Shown: one piece after another, positions 58,713 through 64,000 of the stretch | How positions within the stretch are numbered: the stretch's first letter is position 1 | Layout: each line of letters begins with the position of its first letter | Assembly (NCBI GenBank): GCA_003117195.1 | Contig: BDSI01000015.1 | Coordinates: forward strand, 1,505,002-1,569,001 | DNA: 64,000 nucleotides | Direction: 5' to 3' | Origin: Eudorina sp. 2006-703-Eu-15 | Taxonomy: Eukaryota; Chlorophyta; Chlorophyceae; Chlamydomonadales; Volvocaceae | Made by a program: the position numbers and the translations under genes | Notes under the pieces: model-generated | Database searches by the model: none | Told to the model about the DNA's origin: nothing | The model's input: only the letters and a program-made list of their open reading frames with translations

Positions 58713-60115
58713 CTATGAGACGACTACCCCCAACGCCATGCAAGCCCACTACGCTGAGCAAAACGCCCGACTCGCCCCCTGGAACCTGGCCTTCGATACC
58801 CACCTTCCCCCGCCTACTACGCTGGTACCCTCAAGATGCACAAAAATCCCCCGTCCATGCGGTACCTGGCGTGCTCTCATGCCTGCCCGTCTACCCGCCT
58901 CAGCGACCTCGTTACTGCCATTCTACGCGCCGTCACGCCGCAATTCGAGGCTTATTGGCGTACCCGGCTGCCTGGCACCGAACCCTGGCTGTGTTTCTCC
59001 TCCAAAGCCGTCATGCACCTCATCGCCGCCTACAACGCCCACGGTTACTCCCACGCCCGCGCCACTCCAGCGCAAGCCTACGACTTCGAACGGCTCTACA
59101 CCAATCTTCCCCATGCGCTACTGCGCTGCGCAATGCGCTTCGGAACCTTGTCGCTGCCGCCCTCGCCACCACCCCCTTTATTCGAGTCGCTACCACGGAC
59201 CCGCCGCAGCACCGACCCCATGCCAAGCCCACCCACTCCGTGTCCTTCCACGCCAACCGTCCGGCGGGACCGCAAGTCCGTACCCACAACCGTACTACCA
59301 CCCGTATCTTCCATTTGGACGACTTTGACGTTCTTTTGGACTCCCTCCTCACCTCTACCTTCATTGCCTTTGGCCCAGCGCTGGTCCGCCAAGTTATTGG
59401 TATCCCCATGGGCATCTCCGCCTCCCCGTTCATCGCAAACCTGTTCCTCGCCTGGTACGAGTTTCGTTTCCTACGCCAACGCTTCCTGCCGACTGTCGAC
59501 GCCACTGACAAACGCATCCTCAGCCGCTTTCGGTACTCCCAACGCTACCTCGACGACCTCCTTTCCCTCAATAACCCATACCTCCGAGACCTTCTCTCCG
59601 TCAACGACACCCTACGTAACCTCCACGGCATCTACCCCGCTGAGCTCGGCGTCTCCCCCCAGAAGCACAACCATCTGCCCGCAGGCCACATGCCTTTCCT
59701 CGACGTTCTCCTCGTGCCCGACCCCATCGGCGACAACAGCCGGTATCAGACGCACTTGTACGACAAACGTGAACCACCGGCCTTCCAACGCGTCCGCCTC
59801 TCCGCTTTGTGGCTCGAGATTCAAACGTCAACGAAGCCAGCAAACGCAACATCTTCACCGGCCAGTTCCATCGCCTTTTGCGCGTCATCACCTCCGTCGA
59901 CAACTTCTGCATCGAGATTGCCCACCTCATCCGCGCCCTCGAAGCCCAAGGATATGCCCGGCAGCAAATGCTGGCGCGCCTCCATTCCCTGCTCAATGCC
60001 GCTCCCACGCATTCTACTTCGCCCGGCGGACTACCCATCCTGACATCGTCGCGGTCGTACGCCGCCACCTTGCCGGCCCCGCCCCCTCCACCGCTCACCA
60101 CTGATATCCACTGAG
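58713..60115 (+). mobile_element. Penelope-like retroelement reverse transcriptase, frame-broken
   Basis: Reverse-transcriptase motifs of Penelope-like elements appear in order but in changing frames. RLAPWNLAFDTHLP is in one frame (to about 58809). YYAGTLKMHKNPPSMRYLAC and YDFERLYTNLPHALL are in the next (58815 to about 59120). RQVIGIPMGISASPFIANLF, the catalytic RYLDDLLSLNN (YLDD at 59546-59557), HMPFLDVLL and THLYDKRE are in the third (about 59120-59805). NIFTGQFHRLLRVITS and ALEAQGYARQQML are back in the first (to 60114). HKNP, DFxxLYTNLPH and GIPMG are hallmark PLE sequences. I see no GIY-YIG endonuclease on either side. At least three frameshifts make it dead, or show indel errors in C-rich sequence. 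Confidence 0.85.
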
Positions 60116-63100
60116 CGACCCACATCCCACGTGTAACCACAACGTCACAACCTCCACGCGTTCCGCGGGGTATCACATGATGCCGGGCAGTCAACTCGGC
60201 CATTTCCCACGGCCATATCTACATTCGCCCACCCACCGGCTGAACCCCGCAACGCACTCCATCGCCTCCCCCACCTCTCCCACTCTGCCGGCCTTTCCAA
60301 CCCCACCCACAACGCTTGGACCGGTGCCCCGCATGCATACGGGCACCCCGTCCGTGACCGGGATCGGTGGGGAGCCAACCTTTCCTCTGGCCCGCTACCC
60401 GGATCACACCCGCATTGTCCGCACATATGTCATTACCCCACCGGCCGCTGGTACACTGGCGTCCCTTCCGTACACTACCGTACGGCATCCATGCCGCGTT
60501 CGTACGCGTCCCTGCCTACAAATCCCTCCTTCCCCGCTTCTCATCCGTAGCCGCGCCACCACCATAGTAACCTGTTTGCTTTCATCCTGTTTGCTTTCAC
60601 CTTGTTTAGTTACTGTATTCTTTCTTGCTCCCTTCCACTTTGCCTCACAACTTGCTTCCTTCCGCGTTCCCGCATGATGGACGACCGACGCTGCTTCCGT
60701 GGGGACCATCACCATACATTCATCATACATTTCACAGGTCGGTAAATAATCCGTTTGCGTGCGTCGTGCGTCTCCGTATTTAGTATTTGCGGTGTGATTT
60801 GCCTTGCGGTGGTGGCGCGGCTGCCTTGTCCGCGCGCCTGCATATGGTAAGTTTTTTCCTCGCAGGTTTTATGGTAAGTATATTGATACCTGGGATCGGG
60901 CGGGCGGGCGGTTGCACTTCTAAACATACATACATACATACAACAGCGAGGAGGGATACATAGTACGTACGTGTCCGCCCCTGCGACGTGCGTGCGTGCG
61001 CGATCCATCGATCGATCCTGAACGAATACTTTGATTACATATTGTATGCGAGAACTGCACAACAGCCATATATATAATGTATTAGTGGCCCTGAAGCAAG
61101 TGAGTCGCCGTACGTGATCGGTGGGCACACACCAGTGTGCTTGCAAGCTAGCGCTTTTCTTTACGTAAGCAAGGCGGGTCGTAGTTATTAGTTTGTTTGT
61201 TCGTTCGTCGTTCGGCATCATGATACAATATTAGGCGCCATACGTTCATGAGGATAGATTGAAGGAACGTTACAGCGGACCACGAAAAGGGACCAACGGT
61301 AGGAGCAGTACTACTTGTACTACTGCCGATCAAGCTGCTGTGTTGGAGCCATACTTAATCATCCACCACGGAGGTGGATGTACGTATGCATGTATGTGTG
61401 TATGTGGGGCTGCACGCGGTGGGGTGCTGCCGAAACGTTGACTTAAGCAATGACGTACGGTAGGAACAGCAGGGAAGTCAGGTTCAAGCGACGAGAGGTT
61501 CGATTGCTTTGTTCAATGCATTGGTACGGCAAGATACGTCGACGTATCTTGCCAGTGTTGCGATCGAAGCTTGTCAGCCATGTGATACCCGTCCTCCCGC
61601 CATGGAAGGCCTCGTGCTCTATCTATCTGCGGCTTACCTATCTATAGTTTGCCTCCTATTACTGTCTTGGTGGTTGCAACAGCCGGTTTGATCAGTAGTG
61701 CAGCTGCAACCGGGCAGTCACGGGTGCTCCCTCGCAGGTCGTTTACAGGTTGTGGCTGGTTTCCCTCGAAGGTCGTTGCAGCAGGGTTTTGGTGTTGCTT
61801 GATCTAGCTATCGAATGTAACCAGATAGCGACGGAGCTGGCTAGAATCGCCGGACGCGCGGACGCATACCATGGACATGCCACGAATATGAAGTACGGCA
61901 GCAGTTGCTTTGGGGTTAGTTGTCGCCCGGTCCTGCAGCAGGCGCACGTGGCTGTTTTAGCAAGGAGTGGGCTTTGAAAAACTAATAAATGTTTATGAGC
62001 GAGTGGGTCACTATTTGCTTGGAGACAGGGATGGAATCAGCAGCCACGCGCGCGCGCGCTTTCAGCTCGGTCAGCAGCAAACACTGCGTGCATTGATAGA
62101 TAGTTCTATCACGCACAGTCGTTACACTAACGGAGGATGTTACAGCGGTTATGCATGTTTAACCGGCTCATCAGCCTGTTCGGCTTGCCGGTATTTTTGC
62201 TTCCAGTTTATTTGTCAATCAGTTTGCACGCAGCGCCCGTGATTGCCACCTTCTGAAGCGCTGCTTGAAGGCAAAGCTCACCACGAAATATAGTTGCCTA
62301 TCAAGGCGGCGGGGGCGAGCCGTCATAATTTCCGCTTGCGTCGATTAGAAGATGGCTGGGGTCGGTCGATCGACGAGCGATCGAGCTCCTTGTGACTATT
62401 TTGGCATCTAACTATCCGTGATTGCCTCGCGCTCATCCGCCGTTGACTGCGCGCGCGGCGCCCATAACGTTGCATGCTCGACGTTCTTGACCACTCATAT
62501 TTTACAAAGCTGTTTCAAAAACCAAGGACCGATATATATAGATAGGTAAGATGTATGCATGGAAAATCCCAGGCCAAATCTATCTACACGCACAAAGCAA
62601 TGAAACCACTGATGAGCGCAAGCCGCAAGCCTGACTTCCAGCATCAGCGGGGGACGCGCTCTGAGGCGGTCATTTGACCTTGCCTACGTTCATGCATGCT
62701 CGCACCGACCGCGTCCTCTCCATCCATCCAACAGCTAGCGCCTCATCGCCGGCGGGCCAGCACCGCGTGCGTCACTTTGACGTACGAACCAGCCGGTAGT
62801 TATCGCAATTTCCAGGAGTCAGACGCTCCCGACCTCCAATAATTTAGGCATCCTAAGACCACGCAGCCTAGCCCACGCAGCGACATGTACCTTTTGCTGG
62901 GCTTACTGTAGGTAAACAGATGGTAATAATCACACGCCATACATGAGCGATGAGCCCGCCTACAAATAAACGCCTTCGTTGATCAGGCGTTCCATATCAT
63001 ACTGTACTTTCGCACGATCGATGATCGTCTAGCTCCACAACGCACGCCTGGATAGCTAGCTAGCCAGCGTGCATATGTTTAAAAGATGTTTGCAATAATG

Positions 63101-64000
63101 CCAAGATTTACTCATAAACAATAAAGCTGCTGGGGTCACGCACGCAGCCGACTGCGTGCACTAGGCCGCCGCCGCTGTGACAGATAGACATAGATCAATC
63201 AAGCGCGCAGATAGATGTATGTGTATTAGCTGGCTAGCTACAGCGCCGTCGACCGCCGGAAAGCCTCCCGCCTACACTTCACGCATTGCTCACCACGGAA
63301 CGACGGAATCCGCCGGGCCTCACTACTCCTACCAATTGGGCCTCGCTCCGTCCTACGAACTGGGCCTTACGCCTACCTATATTGTTCTTACCAGCTTAAA
63401 TATACTGCTCATACTGAAATATACTGCTCGTACTGCTCGCTTACGTCGACATGCGTGCTTCAATTCCACCATAATAATAACGAGTGATACACGCGGATAA
63501 CCCAAATAATGACGCAATGTGGATGGCCACGGACGCACGCAAGTTAGCGCGCTTGCTTTACTTTACGTACCACGCATGTGTACTACATACATGCATCGAT
63601 GCGCTCACCGACATACAGCGAGCAGCACCTCGCTCCTGCTGACGCACGCAAGCATCAATCACAGGTGCGGGCACCCAACAGGTACCCGAGGAACACATCT
63701 GCCACTCTGGCAAGCGCGGTCACGGTCACAGCCAGAACCGCTCGCAAACTTCGTTCGTCGTTCGTTCGTACATTATACAAGTTCGATCGATGTAGCACGT
63801 ACGTACACACAGCAGTGCATTGGCAATAAGGTTGTGTGTGTGGCGGTGCATTGACGTACACCGTCAGGCGGGAAACAGGCAGGGCGCAGGCGGGAAACGG
63901 GCAGAGGCGGCGGGTCAGGTCATGATCGACCAAGCAAATTAGTACACGTGAGCTGGTTAGTGATCTCAAATAAGGTGTATGGACTTTCGCAGCAACTCTG
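60116..64000. other. No gene recognised
   Basis: The 60177-60677 stretch is Pro/Thr-rich in one frame and may be a decayed 3' part of the retroelement. A family-B core (GAACGTTACAGCGGACCACG) lies at 61265-61284. From about 60.7 kb the DNA is rich in short GTAC/ATAC/CATGCATG palindromes and CTAG runs, with no credible exon chain on either strand. Confidence 0.5.
61254..61300 (+). repeat. Repeat family B copy
   Basis: TGAAGGAACGTTACAGCGGA, then CCACGAAAAGGGACCAACGG matches the left end of the 26.1-kb element with few changes. Confidence 0.75.

Overview
The window is nuclear DNA of a volvocine green alga, most likely Volvox or a close relative. The evidence is three pherophorin genes (a cell-wall/extracellular-matrix family typical of Volvocales), very GC-rich exons, GT-AG introns, TGTAA polyadenylation motifs and hydroxyproline-type (SP/PP)n spacers. 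Every gene I can support is on the + strand.

Layout. (1) 1-19502: the 3' part of one very large gene for an ankyrin-repeat protein ending in a U-box. Sixteen exons join with consistent phase, about 32 ankyrin repeats are readable, and the 5' end is outside the window. (2) 19503-23823: 3' UTR and gene-free DNA. (3) 23824-25428 and 29664-32050: two closely related pherophorins (P1, P2). Their second exons are essentially identical, but their introns are unrelated. A 2.2-kb stretch between them is bounded by inverted copies of a dispersed repeat. (4) 32051-37016: gene-poor. (5) 37017-40958: a third pherophorin (P3) with two consecutive pherophorin domains and one frame break in its proline spacer. 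(6) 40959-46968: gene-poor, with repeats. (7) 46969-57273: an eleven-exon gene for a secreted multidomain protein: GH18-like domain, Pro-rich linker, bulb-type lectin, PAN/apple-like domain, Pro-rich linker, ShKT-like Cys-rich domain, Pro-rich linker, CAP/SCP domain. This is the most unusual object in the window. (8) About 58466-60115: a frame-broken Penelope-like reverse transcriptase behind a proline-rich tandem repeat. (9) 60116-64000: no gene recognised.

Together, the right two thirds of the window is an extracellular-matrix neighbourhood: structural Hyp-rich glycoproteins (pherophorins) and a glycan-binding multidomain protein, set in repeat-rich DNA. The ankyrin/U-box protein is a probable intracellular E3 ubiquitin ligase with no evident link to the others. 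Exon joins were derived by hand from splice motifs, reading-frame phase and domain continuity. They are predictions without transcript support.
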